DNA of 64,000 nucleotides from Hoplostethus atlanticus (GCA_034670405.1 JAXDDX010000004.1:7760001-7824000), one strand, 5' to 3'. Positions 48,959 to 59,905 are shown, counted from the first letter of the stretch. Numbers and translations are program-made. The notes: generated from the letters alone by a model not told the origin.

Positions 48959-49350
48959 GTGCCCATGCCCGTACCTCTATGTGTTTTCCTCCCCCGTCTG
49001 GCGCCCTAATGGTGTGTCCTCTGGATTAAGTGATATAAATGGATAGCGTCTCCTCCTGATGCACCATCCACCTGCAGCCCCCGGAAAATAGGCCCCCTGA
49101 GGGGGGGGGGACTCTGCACTAGGCCGCCCTCCCCTCTGGGGGGGATTCTATTCCATGGCCACTGCTGCAGTCACCACGGATCAACTAAAAAGAAGAGGAG
49201 ACAATCAGGCAATTCAGATCAGTGTCACAGTGGATGTGGGGCATAATATGAACTGTATCTATGTAAAGGATATGATGGTCCATGAGGAGGAGGGAGTGGA
49301 GGCAGGGGGAAAGCCCAAAGCCGTCATCAACAAAATCATGGTCTTTATAA

Positions 49351-49390
49351 TCATCTTAATCATCATCACCATCACCATCATCATTACCAC
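49351..49390. repeat. (ATC)n trinucleotide tract
   Basis: Degenerate CATCAT/CACCAT units. Confidence 0.85.
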
Positions 49391-49599
49391 GTGAAAATAT
49401 GTTGAGTAACTGAGTTTTTAAATATGTACATGAATCCATTTCCTTGTGTTTGCTGTTAGTACAACTACAACACCGTGTTTTTACTGACCTTTCTCACTGA
49501 TCATCACAGTACAGCAGCGCCGGTGCTGCCTTTAATTATGTTTTGTTTTGTTATGTTCAAGGCATTTCCCTCTTACTGTAAATGAATTGTCTTAGATCT

Positions 49600-49910
49600 T
49601 GATATGAGGACAGCTGTCATAAATCTCACAGCTTCCAATTTGAAGCCATTCATGATACTGTTGCCTGCTAATATTTGAGCTAAACGGCGTGGGAGGAGAA
49701 AGCCGCAGAGGCATCGTTTTCAGGACTTAAACTTAAACTTTGAATCGTTTGAAAGTTTCTAATTTGCCTCTTCATATCTTCACGGCGTCTGCATCCCCCA
49801 GCCCTCCTCCTCTCTCCCTCCGCCACCTCCACACCTTTGCTCACCTCGCTACAACACATCAGTAACAATCTCATTTACCGCCCCATTAATTGCTGGAATT
49901 CCAGACACTG
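49600..49910. promoter_or_regulatory. Candidate regulatory island
   Basis: Repeat-poor sequence with CCATTAATTGCTGGAATTCC, CTTAAACTTAAACTTTGAA and GTTTGAAAGTTTCTAATTTG. Motif-based only. Confidence 0.27.
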
Positions 49911-49935
49911 CTGAGAGAGGAGTGCATACAGTATG

Positions 49936-49941
49936 TGTGTG

Positions 49942-49984
<43 letters not shown>
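49936..49984. repeat. (TG)n microsatellite next to inverted-pair arm A
   Basis: About 22 TG units. The partner arm B is flanked by a CA array in the mirrored position. Confidence 0.92.
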
Positions 49985-49985
<1 letters not shown>

Positions 49986-50004
49986 TTAGAGATTAGTGGC
50001 AGTG

Positions 50005-50194
50005 TAGTGAGGGAGGGAGCTCAGGCGGAGAGGCCACTAACAGTAAACCTCCTCATGGTGCTGTAAAGCCACTACGGGGTCTTGTTGAGGGGAAAGCCCC
50101 CATCAGGGACTGGACAGGAACAGCCGCGGCGTCTCTGGTGCTGCCAAAACTTATATGTGCGTTTATGGTATCGTGTGCACGTGCACCTGTTGAT
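50005..50194 (+). repeat. Arm A of a long inverted duplication (partner 53241-53410)
   Basis: Read on the plus strand it matches the reverse complement of 53241-53410 over its length. A 24-base core (50028-50051) is identical to 53374-53351. Further shared blocks are GCTGTAAAGCCA, CTTGTTG, GGAACAGCC.CGG, CTCTGGTGCTGC and GTGTGCAC.TGCACCTGTT. Arm A has about 25 extra bases near 50087-50114. It has no coding frame of note. Confidence 0.88.
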
Positions 50195-50280
50195 ACGCGC
50201 CCCAACACTTGTATGGTGTGGCAGCAAGGGGGTTGAGGTCGACAGTTGGTCGGGAGGCGGAGCGAGGCGAGGATGCACAC

Positions 50281-50362
50281 ACACACTCACACTCACACAC
50301 ACACACATGGCTCTCTAGCTCTCTCTCTCTCTCTTTATCTCTCACACACACACACACACAGA
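50281..50362. repeat. CA / CT / CA compound microsatellite
   Basis: Three short dinucleotide blocks. Confidence 0.9.
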
Positions 50363-50552
50363 AAAATGTAAAGTGGCACATTAGCAGGGGGGGCTGTTAA
50401 TGAAGTGAGTCTCTGCTGCAGTAATGAGTGTGCAGATTTAACTACATTAGCATCCCATTCCTCCTCAACAGTACATCAGGTAGGGCGTGAAAGCACTCAC
50501 AGTCAGACACATTACTGCTATTTGTTGCAACAGTGATCCAAGTGCCAGTATG

Positions 50553-50606
50553 GGGTGAGGGGGTGGGGAGGTGTGGGCAGGGGGGGTTGGGGGGGTGTTG
50601 GGGCCG
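50553..50606 (+). repeat. G-tract cluster (potential G-quadruplexes)
   Basis: At least seven runs of three to seven G within 54 bp. Confidence 0.65.
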
Positions 50607-51059
50607 GATTTTCAGTGGGATCTGTAAGGTTTTGTTTTTTTTATCTGGGGTAATACTTTGAAGAAGGTTGTTGTTTGTTGATGTTGCAGCCACAGTACGT
50701 TGTTTCATGAGCCATCACAAGAAATGAAGAGTTACATTCCAAAATGAGATATCCATCATTTGAAAAAAGAAATAAAAAGTATTTAGTGTATAGTATTCAT
50801 ACAAAATGATTGGTGGTATAAAAGTAAAGCCCGAGTTTGGGTTACTAAAGTTATGAGTTAAATTAAGAATATATATTTTTAAAAAGAGTTGTGTTTTTTG
50901 AAATGTTGCTATTTAAGGTGGTACATTTTCCCCCAAATGTCTTTTCTTATCCTTTTCTTTAGCTGTGTCACTTGCTGCTCACCACTAGAGAGGAATAACA
51001 TGCATCTCCTTCATAGAACTGAGACCCCCAACGTTCCTATAAAGGTAGAGGGTTCCTGC

Positions 51060-51260
51060 TGTGCAGATATCACATCCACGGCTTTTATTGTGTAGTTATT
51101 TTTCCCGTTTATTTACGCTCGGTGCTTTCTACAGTCAGGTGCCTTTTGTATTTCTGATGTGTAATAACTCTAATGAGCGTCTCTGCATGCAGGGCACATC
51201 TTGTGGATACTTGGCCATGAAATGAAAGCATAATTACAGCAGGGAAGTGCTTTTGTCTCT
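51060..51260. promoter_or_regulatory. Candidate enhancer-like island
   Basis: Unique sequence with GGCTTTTATTGTGTAG (CDX/Hox-like TTTATTG), TTTATTTACGC, TGTAATAACTCTAATGAGC and AGCATAATTACAGC. Confidence 0.33.
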
Positions 51261-51330
51261 TCATTTCTATTCTGTGCTCCGTCGCTCTCAGGTGGCCCCC
51301 CGTTCTTACGCGAATGCACACAGAGGCAGT

Positions 51331-51350
51331 CTCTCTCTCTCTCTCTCTCA

Positions 51351-51393
<43 letters not shown>

Positions 51394-51400
51394 ACACACA
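51331..51400. repeat. (CT)n-(CA)n compound microsatellite
   Basis: CT blocks joined to CA block. Confidence 0.92.
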
Positions 51401-51983
51401 TGCACACTCCCATCACACCCACATCACTCCTGGCTCTTTGTAACAATCATTGTTAGGTCAGGTCTAGAGAGAGAGAGTGAGAAAGAGGAAAGAAAAGATC
51501 TGACTGTACAAGTCAAGTCCTGTATAAAGGTCAGATAGATTGATGGTGCTAGAACCCAAGGCACAAGGACACAGTGTTATGACATCTTACATCACCGCTG
51601 TTATTGTCGCCATTGCCATCAACATCGTTTCCATCAGTGTGAGTTTTATATGAAGGTGAGTAAGTGGCAAGTGGTATCTATCCAATGTGACATTCCAAGG
51701 CTTTTACAAAATGTTTTCACGGCAGTTTGGGCTCTCTCTCTCGCAGGTATTAGTTTGAAATGAATAGGGATGTTTAAGTGGGGGCTCAGGATGCCGTCAA
51801 ATCGACCTTGAGTGTCATACAAAAGACACAAAGCGCCGCGGAGAGAGGCGAGAATGGGAGGCGGAAAGAGATAAGAGGGAGAGGGTTAACAAAGAGGCTG
51901 TCAGAGACTGAGGTGCTTTGTCATTGTCTGGAGCATTTAATGAGCAAGAATTAAACAATGACAGCCCATAATAACCTGAGAGC

Positions 51984-51986
<3 letters not shown>

Positions 51987-52079
<93 letters not shown>

Positions 52080-52089
52080 CGTGTGTGCA
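51987..52089. repeat. Long (TG)n microsatellite
   Basis: About 44 TG units, the longest pure array in the window. Confidence 0.95.
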
Positions 52090-52282
52090 TTATGGCACCT
52101 GAATTTCTGCTTCGGCACTTTTATTTTACAGGATGATGACAAATGTCTCACCCATCTTCTCAGCCTGAAATTGATATTAAGGGATATTACACACCTTGAG
52201 TATTTATGATTACATGCACAAACATAATGTAGCATTCAGCAGGGGCGGGGCAGAAACTCAAGGCCTCGTCTTCTTCAAAAAA

Positions 52283-52850
52283 CAGTGTCTACAGCAGCTC
52301 CTTACTCAAAAAATTTAATATATTCCTCGTAACGTATTTCAAAAATACTAATATTACTTTACTTATTAGTCCATCGTTACACGACTCGTTATGTTACTTT
52401 TCATTACCCACCACAGTAAAGAGAGATTGTTTCCTCTTACCTTCAAAATATCTCACCTGTGTGCCTCTCTGACTGCACAGCTTTTAGTACCTGTGTATAG
52501 TTTAGAATTGACAACAATATTTTTGTCATCTTTCTTCTGGACAAAATAAAAGTGATTGGAATACTTCCAGCCGCTGAATGTAAGATGAAACATATCCATC
52601 TTTAATCCAAGTGTGATGCGCGACGTGTCCTTTATTTATGATGAAATTAACCCGGGGATGGAGATTGGCTTATTTAACTTAATGTGATATGGAGGGGTGA
52701 TGACAAAAGTTATGTTGTAATAATGTATGTCTCTGGTTGGTAGGTGTAATATTATCACAGCAATTGAAATAGTAATTTGTTGCACTACTTATTACTGAGG
52801 AAAATAATATTACTGTAGTATTACTACTTGTAACGCGTTACCCATCATTG
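52283..52850. mobile_element. TAACGCGTTAC-type non-autonomous DNA element
   Basis: Left part CAGTGT...CCTTACTCAAAAAATTTAAT with many short TTACT / TAATAT units, and right part TACTTGTAACGCGTTACCCA then TCATTG, match a repeat family common in teleosts that runs CAGTGTTGGG...TAACGCGTTACCCCAACACTG. The termini suggest the hAT superfamily. The middle is unrelated unique-looking filler. No target duplication is evident. Confidence 0.6.
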
Positions 52851-52854
52851 GTCA

Positions 52855-53240
52855 ACAGGTATATCCACTTGTTGTTCACTGAGGATGTGAACAAGCACTG
52901 TGCGACTTTGACCGTGGTGTGATCGTTGGTGCCAGACATGGTGGTTCCAGCATCTCAGAAACTGCTGCCCTCCCGGGATTTCCACACACTACAGTCTCTA
53001 GAGTTTACAGAGAATGTTGGAGAAACAAAACCCATCCAGTGAGCCAAAAACACCTTGTTAATGAGAGAGGTCAGAGGAGAATGGCCAGGCTTGTTCAAGC
53101 TAACAGAAAGGTCACAAATGCTCAAATAACAGCTCTTTACAACAGTGGTGTGCAGAAGGACACCTTGTTGAATCCATGCTGCAAAGAATTCAGGCTGTTC
53201 TTGCCACAACATACAACACAACACTGTGCTGGACATCTAT
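52855..53240 (+). mobile_element. Tc1-like deletion derivative: N-terminus joined to C-terminus
   Basis: The plus-strand frame starting near 52919 keeps VGARHGGSSISETAALPGF.HTTVSRVYREC, the helix-turn-helix DNA-binding domain of a Tc1 transposase, then GQRRMARLVQANRKVTNAQI. After GVQKDTL the sequence jumps, with a frame change, to ESMLQRIQAVLA, the extreme C-terminus of the same family. The whole DDE catalytic region (several hundred bases) is deleted. Related to the 23.6-24.7 kb copy. Confidence 0.83.
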
Positions 53241-53410
53241 GAACAGGTGCATGTGCACACACTCTGACACACTAGCACACACACACGCAGCACCAGAGGC
53301 ACCGTGGCTGTTCCCAACAAGGCCCCATGGTGGCTTTACAGCACAACGATGAGGTTTACTGTTAGTGGCCTCTCTGCCTGAACTCCCTCCCCCACAAGAA
53401 GTGCCACTAC
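53241..53410 (-). repeat. Arm B of the long inverted duplication (partner 50005-50194)
   Basis: Described with arm A. Arm B starts immediately at the right edge of the Tc1 derivative and ends against a CA array, mirroring the TG array beside arm A. It lacks the roughly 25-base insert of arm A. Confidence 0.87.
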
Positions 53411-53411
53411 A

Positions 53412-53433
53412 ACCTCAAGACATGCACACGTAA

Positions 53434-53470
<37 letters not shown>

Positions 53471-53596
53471 TATGCATGCATACACACAGGCACACACATA
53501 CACACAAACGTATGAATGCATACAGACATACTCGCACAGATGCAAACACACACACATAATCATACACACACACACACAGATACACATACACAAAAA
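53412..53596. repeat. Compound (CA)n tract
   Basis: Interrupted CA array with CATA variants. It explains the frames of 66-85 codons on the minus strand. Confidence 0.9.
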
Positions 53597-53739
53597 ACAG
53601 TCTCTTAATGAGCATAACCCACCATGTTTGTATCTCTCACAAAAGATATGGCCGCTCGGTTTCTCTACTCACCAGCTGATTCCAATTAGATGTTCCCATT
53701 AAATAATATTGTGATACAGTGGTGTGGCAAAAAGAGACC

Positions 53740-54160
53740 AGGAGAGAGAGAGAGCAAGAACAAGAGCGCATTAAGAAACCTTCTCATCTCCAGAGGTTAA
53801 TCTTCCATTTTCAGCTTAATTTACAGAGCACCAGGCTACATGTATGCAGGGAGAATGACAAAGAGGGAGAGCAAAGCCGTTGGGAATGAAAGGGGGGGGG
53901 GGGAGTGAGATGAGAGCAAGATAGAGAAGAAGAGATAGACAGAGAGAGGTGGAGGGGAGTGTATATATGTATATAGTGCTGAGGAAAACAGGGGAGAGGC
54001 CACAGTGCTTCCAGGACCTCCGCATGTAGCAGAGAGATTTCATTTGCTGTCTATTTGAGTGGAAAATGACGAGTTGTGATCCAATCAGACTGCCTGTCAC
54101 TGGGACGTGTGACTGAGTGAGCAAGTATGAGAAAATGTACAGGGCGGCCTGGCCCACTGT
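53740..54160. other. Purine-rich intronic DNA, nothing recognised
   Basis: GAGA and GGGGG patches (53741-53753, 53891-53902). The minus-strand frame of 117 codons is pyrimidine-tract coding without recognised homology. Confidence 0.45.
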
Positions 54161-54602
54161 GAGCATCAATCTCTACCATCAGATTAAATACACTAAAATT
54201 AAACCGGAGCAATTGGGAAACATGTCAATCACACCACATGCAAATGATGAAGCAGCCGTCTCACAGGACATGCAGCGGATGGAAATCGGTTAGAAATGGC
54301 TGTCAATATAGTCACCGCTGATTTTTATATCATGGTGTCAAGTGTGATGCGGTGTAAAACAGAGGAATATCGGTTTGGGGGGATGGAGCTCGTACGTCCT
54401 GGGTGAGGCAGCAGTAAGGTTGTGAATATGTTGAAATAGGTCAAGCTGACTGCAGCTGATCTGGGGTCTTACGTAGCAGGATGAGCTGCGTCCGTCCGTG
54501 AGGGGACTGTGTCTGTCTTCTACATCCACATGCCCGCCAACTGGACGGCAACTTCTGTCTGGATACACAGCACCCCCTAGAGGATAATCCAACAGGCCCT
54601 CT

Positions 54603-54663
54603 GTGTGTGTGTGTGTGTGTGAATGTGAGAGGGATAGAAAGCTCGACAGAGAGAGAAAGAGAG

Positions 54664-54702
<39 letters not shown>
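54603..54702. repeat. TG / GA / TG compound microsatellite
   Basis: Two TG blocks around GAGAGAAAGAGAGAGAG. Confidence 0.92.
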
Positions 54703-54816
54703 ACTAAGCAGTAGGCAAGGCAAGGCTGAGAGGGAGACTCAGTGACTTTATAGTCCTGATAATCTGGATTAAAGCCCTCAGAGACAGCATTAAACACCAC
54801 CGGCTGGGCATTACAT

Positions 54817-54851
<35 letters not shown>

Positions 54852-54880
54852 CTCTCTCTATCTCTCTCTCTCTCTCTCTG
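54817..54880. repeat. (CA)n-(CT)n compound microsatellite
   Basis: CA array joined to CT array. Confidence 0.92.
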
Positions 54881-55560
54881 TGTGTTTGACAATTATAAGC
54901 ATTCAGACTGTACATTTGTGTATCAATGTCAGTACTGTAGTATTCAATGTTCACAGGATGGACCAAGACACATTAGAACCATGTTTATCTAAACCCCTCT
55001 GTAAGAAAGGATCATTTCACCATTTCATTTGAATGAAACGTTGAAATAACTCAAAATACATTGATTTGTATTTCAGTTTCAGTAAAAGCTTATTTAAGGT
55101 ATGTTCTATTCATGCCTCTGTGCACCGACGCCACACTGTCTAGTACCCAACTTAAAATGGTTTCAGTTACACCGATGCAAGAAAAAAATCCAGCATTTAC
55201 ACACAATCAATAAAACATATTTTCACAGAGCGCCACTAAAGAGCTTCCACTCTCACTGTGCACTTGTGCTCCCGGAAAGCAGAGAGAGGTAAGGAAGGAT
55301 GATTGCATGATGAAAGATGATGGGTGGGATGGAGAGAGGGTTGGACCCTGAACTGCCTGGCCCAGCAGGGGTATTAGGTTTGATTGGATTGGGGCTGGGG
55401 ATTTGTGTATTAAACTGAGATTACCATGTGATCCAGCAAATCCACACAGCAGTGAGAGGCAGGGTTAGCACCGGGAGTCCACTGACCTCCTGTACGCCGC
55501 CTGATGGGCTGGAGGAGTGAGACCCAGGCTGACAGTCAACTGCTGCCCTGCTGTGCTTCT

Positions 55561-55649
55561 GTCGTGTCGTGTCGTGTCGTGTCGTGTCGTGTCGTGCGTG
55601 TCGTGTCGTGTCGTGTCGTGTCGCGTCGTGTCGTGTCGTGTCGCGTCAC
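55561..55649. repeat. (GTGTC)n pentanucleotide array
   Basis: About 17 units of CGTGT with few variants (GCGTG, CGCGT). A CpG in every unit makes it a local CpG cluster. It explains the Ser/Arg/Val-rich frames. Confidence 0.94.
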
Positions 55650-55679
55650 GTTACAGTACATCACAACACCACATGGCCA

Positions 55680-55830
55680 TCAAGAGGCTTTATATTCCGT
55701 GCTTATGTTGTATTTGTCTTTTTTCCTCTGCTGAATCCTATTCGTTTTGCTGCTGCCACGGCCTGATTTCCCCACAGGGATCATTAAATCTTATCTCATA
55801 TTATCTCATGTTGTCTTGCCTTGAAATTTT
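55680..55830 (+). mobile_element. LINE (Rex1-like) 3' tail
   Basis: ATTTCCCCACAGGGATCATT followed by AAATCTTATCTCATATTATC is the characteristic 3' end of fish Rex1-type LINEs (TTTCCC.AGGGATCAATAAAGT, then short repeats). It is 5'-truncated and without coding sequence. The left border is uncertain. Confidence 0.6.
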
Positions 55831-56359
55831 TTTTTTTTAATTTGAATCCTCACACCTTCGCTGCAGATTTTCACACGGCTCCCACATTCCTCGCCTCGTA
55901 TTCAGAAAGAACTATATGTGACGGCCAAGAATATATACCGTGAGAATCTGTACTCTGTACTGTGCCGTCCACTTTCTGCTGTCACTCTACTCTGTTCTCT
56001 TCTATCCTCCATTAATGCCCCAGTAAAGTTGTCAGTAATCTGATGAACCTGACCCCCACTGTGGAACATTACGCTGGAAGTCTTTATTCAAACCGTCCTA
56101 ATCCTTTTTAGAGATACAAATCACATTATGGTGTACTTACATGTACTTACGTGTCTTTGTGTGCTTTTTGAGTCCACGAGGTTGTGTGTGGGCGTGAGAG
56201 CGGTGGTGGGCGTGTGCGTGAGTACTCAGGAGGATTAACCAGCACAAAGGAAATCAAGATTCAGGGAGAGGAGATGTGTGACAACCCTGTCATAAACCAT
56301 GGAGATGAATCCATAGTGTTTACAGTAGGACAACCATCCGCTGTCCTCTATTCTTCTTT

Positions 56360-56365
<6 letters not shown>

Positions 56366-56410
<45 letters not shown>
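56366..56410. repeat. (CT)n microsatellite
   Basis: About 22 CT units. Confidence 0.92.
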
Positions 56411-56411
<1 letters not shown>

Positions 56412-56501
56412 GCTCTGCACAGGGGTAGCAGTATTGGGCCTAGAGAGTGGGTCATTGATTTTCTGTCAGCAATGTAAGGGCTGAAGGCCCATTAGGCCAG
56501 G

Positions 56502-56504
56502 ACC

Positions 56505-56545
<41 letters not shown>

Positions 56546-56588
56546 CACACACACACACACACACACGCACAGAGACACACACACACAA
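56502..56588. repeat. (CAGA)n-(CA)n compound microsatellite
   Basis: About ten CAGA units then CA units. Confidence 0.93.
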
Positions 56589-56852
56589 AGATCATCATTT
56601 GATGTGGCACCACGTGCATCCAGATCAACTCGGGGGGTCAGTATTGCAATTCACTTGGCATAGTAGGTACATGTCGCTGCTGTCATGTGAGAACCTCGTA
56701 ACTCCAATTCGGTTGATTTTCACCAGGGACGACCACCCCTTTCCCTAACCCGGGAATAGTATTCAACCGGGATTAACCCACCCCAACCCCCACCCCTTTC
56801 CCTACACAGGGTTTGAACCCTCCCCTCCCCTCGCACTCACACTAACTGGTTA

Positions 56853-56997
56853 GCTAATGCTAGGTCAAGGCTAGGCTCAAGGCTAACCAAGGCTAGGCTA
56901 ATGCTAGGTCAAGGCTAGGCTCAAGGCTAACCAAGGCTAGGCTAATGCTAGGTCAAGGCTAGGATCAAGGCTAACCAAGGCTAGGGTAATGCTAGGT
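56853..56997. repeat. 44-bp minisatellite, about 3.3 copies
   Basis: GCTAATGCTAGGTCAAGG begins at 56853, 56897 and 56941, and a variant GGTAATGCTAGG at 56985. Each unit also contains GCTAACCAAGGCTAGG, so the unit is itself built of CTAGG / CAAGG subrepeats. Confidence 0.95.
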
Positions 56998-56999
56998 TG

Positions 57000-58478
57000 A
57001 TGGCAGGCATTAGATGGTGAGGGTAAAAGGGAGTTGTGAGGTGGTGGCATAGAGGGGGGTGTTTCCAGGATGCTGGAATACACCAGCATCGAAACATCGG
57101 TGAAGGAAGGTGCCCACTTGATAACCCCACTGACGCGCCGCATACCGCTGTTGGCTAGGTAGGTAACTGGCGAATGGTGCCATCTGAGGAATGACTGTAG
57201 ATCTATGATGGTGTAGCCTGATGTCTGCTATGGTGTTGCATCTGATGGTGGGTATATATTTGTTTTGTTTTTTTAATCTGAATTGGGCTTCTACAAGTGT
57301 TTACCTTGGATTATGGCACAAGGGATAGTAACATCTTGTCCTGTGTATTAATGAATACTCCCTTCATACTCTCTTTCTGTCTTTCTCTAATCCCCCCTTT
57401 TCTTTTCATCCCTTAAATCAACACTGTCAGTCAGAGGTCTTTTTCAAGTCAACATTCGGCATTGAAAAGCACAGTCCGGCTCTCTTCCATGTGCTGTCCC
57501 ACTTCACCTTACCTTTATCTGTCACATTGCCTGACGTCCAACTGTCTGAGCTGTTAAAATATGAACAGAGGGTATTTTCTGTCTCGCTCCTTGAAAAGGG
57601 ACTAGAGGAGGGCAACACGTTTAAAGGGTTTGGCAGTCACACCTTTCACCTCCAGTCGACTTTCAACTTATTCTGCGGTGGTTTCACTGTGGCGGTGGAG
57701 AAATGAGGACTCATATTAGTTCATAACTATTCTTCAAAAAGTACTATCATCATTTAGCAAGAGTTGGTGTCACTTTTTTTCTCATGGTGTACAGAATATT
57801 GGAATTGTGTCAGTAGCAGCCTCTTGAAATCGAAGATGGAAGTCTGGTGGATAAAACAGACTATAAGAAGTCATGGGTAGGAAGAGGTAAACTGGCAGGC
57901 TGACAGGGCCTTGCGGGCTGCTGAAGGGCATGATTCTCGGGTTGGGAGAAAGATAGTTACACAGGCTATTATGCAGGCAAAGGAGATAAAAGCAGTCAGG
58001 TTGAAAGACAAAAGTACTATGAAGTCAGAAGTACTATGAAGGTGACTGGCAGTGTCAGAGAAGGGAGAGAGACGGAGCTCCAACACCTCGCTACATAAAG
58101 AAAAACAGACAAAGCGAAGTTGAAATTGAAATGGAGCCAGAGAATGTACAATGGTGAAGAAAGCAGTGTATATTTGTTTTCAGTGTTTCGTGTTTTGCAG
58201 TTTGAATCGCTACAGGGACTAGGGGTTGTGTGTCAAGTGAGCTGTTGTAATGCTATGTCGTAATGTGTGTTGTAATTTGTTGAGTGACCATTTAACTGCG
58301 TGTCTCACTTTATCCGATACACGCAGAGTGCAAAAACATCACTCTAGACCTGTTAAGGAATCATTTTTCGATAGTTGATACTGCACGCTCACTGTGAGGC
58401 ATAAATTAGTTGGGCGTATTATAAACACAGGTATATGTTTTATGCATTGAGGTCACTTTATGGAAATGTCAATACTGG

Positions 58479-58480
<2 letters not shown>
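57000..58480. other. Intronic DNA, nothing recognised
   Basis: Mixed sequence. The frame at 57491-57706 lacks homology or splice context. Confidence 0.45.

Positions 58481-58481
<1 letters not shown>

Positions 58482-58511
<30 letters not shown>
58482..58511. repeat. (CT)n microsatellite
   Basis: About 14 CT units. A long purine-rich GGAGGA/GAGA tract follows at 58620-58765. Confidence 0.9.
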
Positions 58512-58513
<2 letters not shown>

Positions 58514-58969
58514 TCTCCACCCCCCTCTACGGTCAACCCTCCCGTTGGACTATGACACTTCTAGGTCGGCCTTCTATCTTGATGACAGGCTTCGGGTTCA
58601 AACTGGGAGAAAGATGGATCGGGGAAGAACATGGAGGGAGCCGAGAGGAAGAGAAAGCAAGAAACAAAGAATAAGAGAGACGGAACAAAAAGATAAGAGG
58701 AGGAGGAGGAGGAGAGTGAAAGAGAGACAGAAGGAGAGAGACGGGGATTGAGAGCGAGAGGAGAGGAGACATACGGACGGACACAGTCCAGCAGACGGAG
58801 AGCTATGGGGACATTTGGAGGATACATGAGGCAGTTATGAACCTATTTGGGTTTCTTCTACAGGAGCGACCGAGTGTCACTAATGGCAAAGTAGGGGCTG
58901 GTAAACACATTTCTGTGACGGCCCGACACTGCCGAAAAACAAATTAAACTCTCTCCTCGCATTTCACAC

Positions 58970-59190
58970 CCTCTCAACCCTTTTCTCTCTATCTCTCTCA
59001 ATTACTCATTTTTTGCCACTTTCGTTTCCGCTGTCTCTCTCTCAGTCTTTCTTTGTCTGGCCATCTCTCTCTCCGCCCCTCGCCCTCTGTCTTCTCTCTG
59101 TCTTTCTGTCAGCTTCTCCTCATCCATTTCCCCTGCTCTGCCTCACACCGCTCTGCCTCTCTCTCTCTCGCTCTCCTCTTCACTCTGTTC
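58970..59190. repeat. Pyrimidine-rich TCTC low-complexity tract
   Basis: Irregular CT/CTC/CCT runs. The 104-codon frame across it is an artefact. Confidence 0.75.
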
Positions 59191-59209
59191 ATCTGAAACT
59201 GAAAAACAG

Positions 59210-59500
59210 GGCCATATGTGTGGGGACGACTAGCAGGATTGCGCTCCTGATGTTCCTGCTGAGGCAGTTAAGTGTTTCCCCGCAGGCCCCGCCCAGCCCC
59301 ACCCGGCTCCGCCCAGCTCAGCCCTGACCGGGACATGTGGACAGTTGGCAAGCGCTACGCCGCTGCTTTCCGGCTGGGAGTGTGATGAGAGTCGGAGTGT
59401 AATGAAGCTTCTGGGTCCGTGTGTGGACTCGCTGCCGTGTGCAATGGCAGTCTGAGCTACTGGTGCAGAACAGGAGGAGAGGGGTAAGCAAGATCCTGCA
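59210..59500. promoter_or_regulatory. GC-rich block with GC-box-like motifs
   Basis: CCCCGCCCAGCCCCACCCGG and CTCCGCCCAG contain CCGCCC (Sp1-type) sites. It is the most GC-rich unique segment in the window, with CpGs at GCGCTACGCCG and GAGTCGGAGTG. It could be an alternative promoter, an enhancer, or chance. No exon was recognised. Confidence 0.27.
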
Positions 59501-59905
59501 AGGATGATTTGGAGAATCATATACTGATGTACAGATACACACAAAAACACACACACACACACATACATATATACTGTTCATAAATAGACATAAGTGCAAA
59601 AAGAGAGAGAGAGAGAAGGCGTGATAAGGGCTCATCTCATTACAGGCCCATGAGTTGCCTTCACTGGTGCCTTTCTGTATTCTCCAACGAATTATGCTCG
59701 CTCCCCCTGGGGAGAGATGTAAAACGGCTTCAAAGTGGCGTTTTGGCATCACATGAAAGCACGAACACACCAGCCATAGTGTCTCCAGAGACATCCTCCA
59801 CATCCCTCATAGTCGTACTGGGGTCACAATAATTCTAAATACGCAATTTAACTCTGTCTGACCTTCACTTTGAGAGAGATAATCTATCATGCTATTGTGT
59901 GTGTG

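Noticed and set aside
56853-56997. CRISPR-like array
   Set aside because: Repeats are directly tandem without spacers, and the genome is eukaryotic.
57491-57706. 71-codon plus-strand frame with plausible composition
   Set aside because: No family recognised and no donor/acceptor pair. Random expectation for a window this size covers it.
59318-59803. 161-codon minus-strand frame
   Set aside because: Mixed sequence with a CA-derived CVCVCV stretch, no recognised domain, no splice or conservation evidence.
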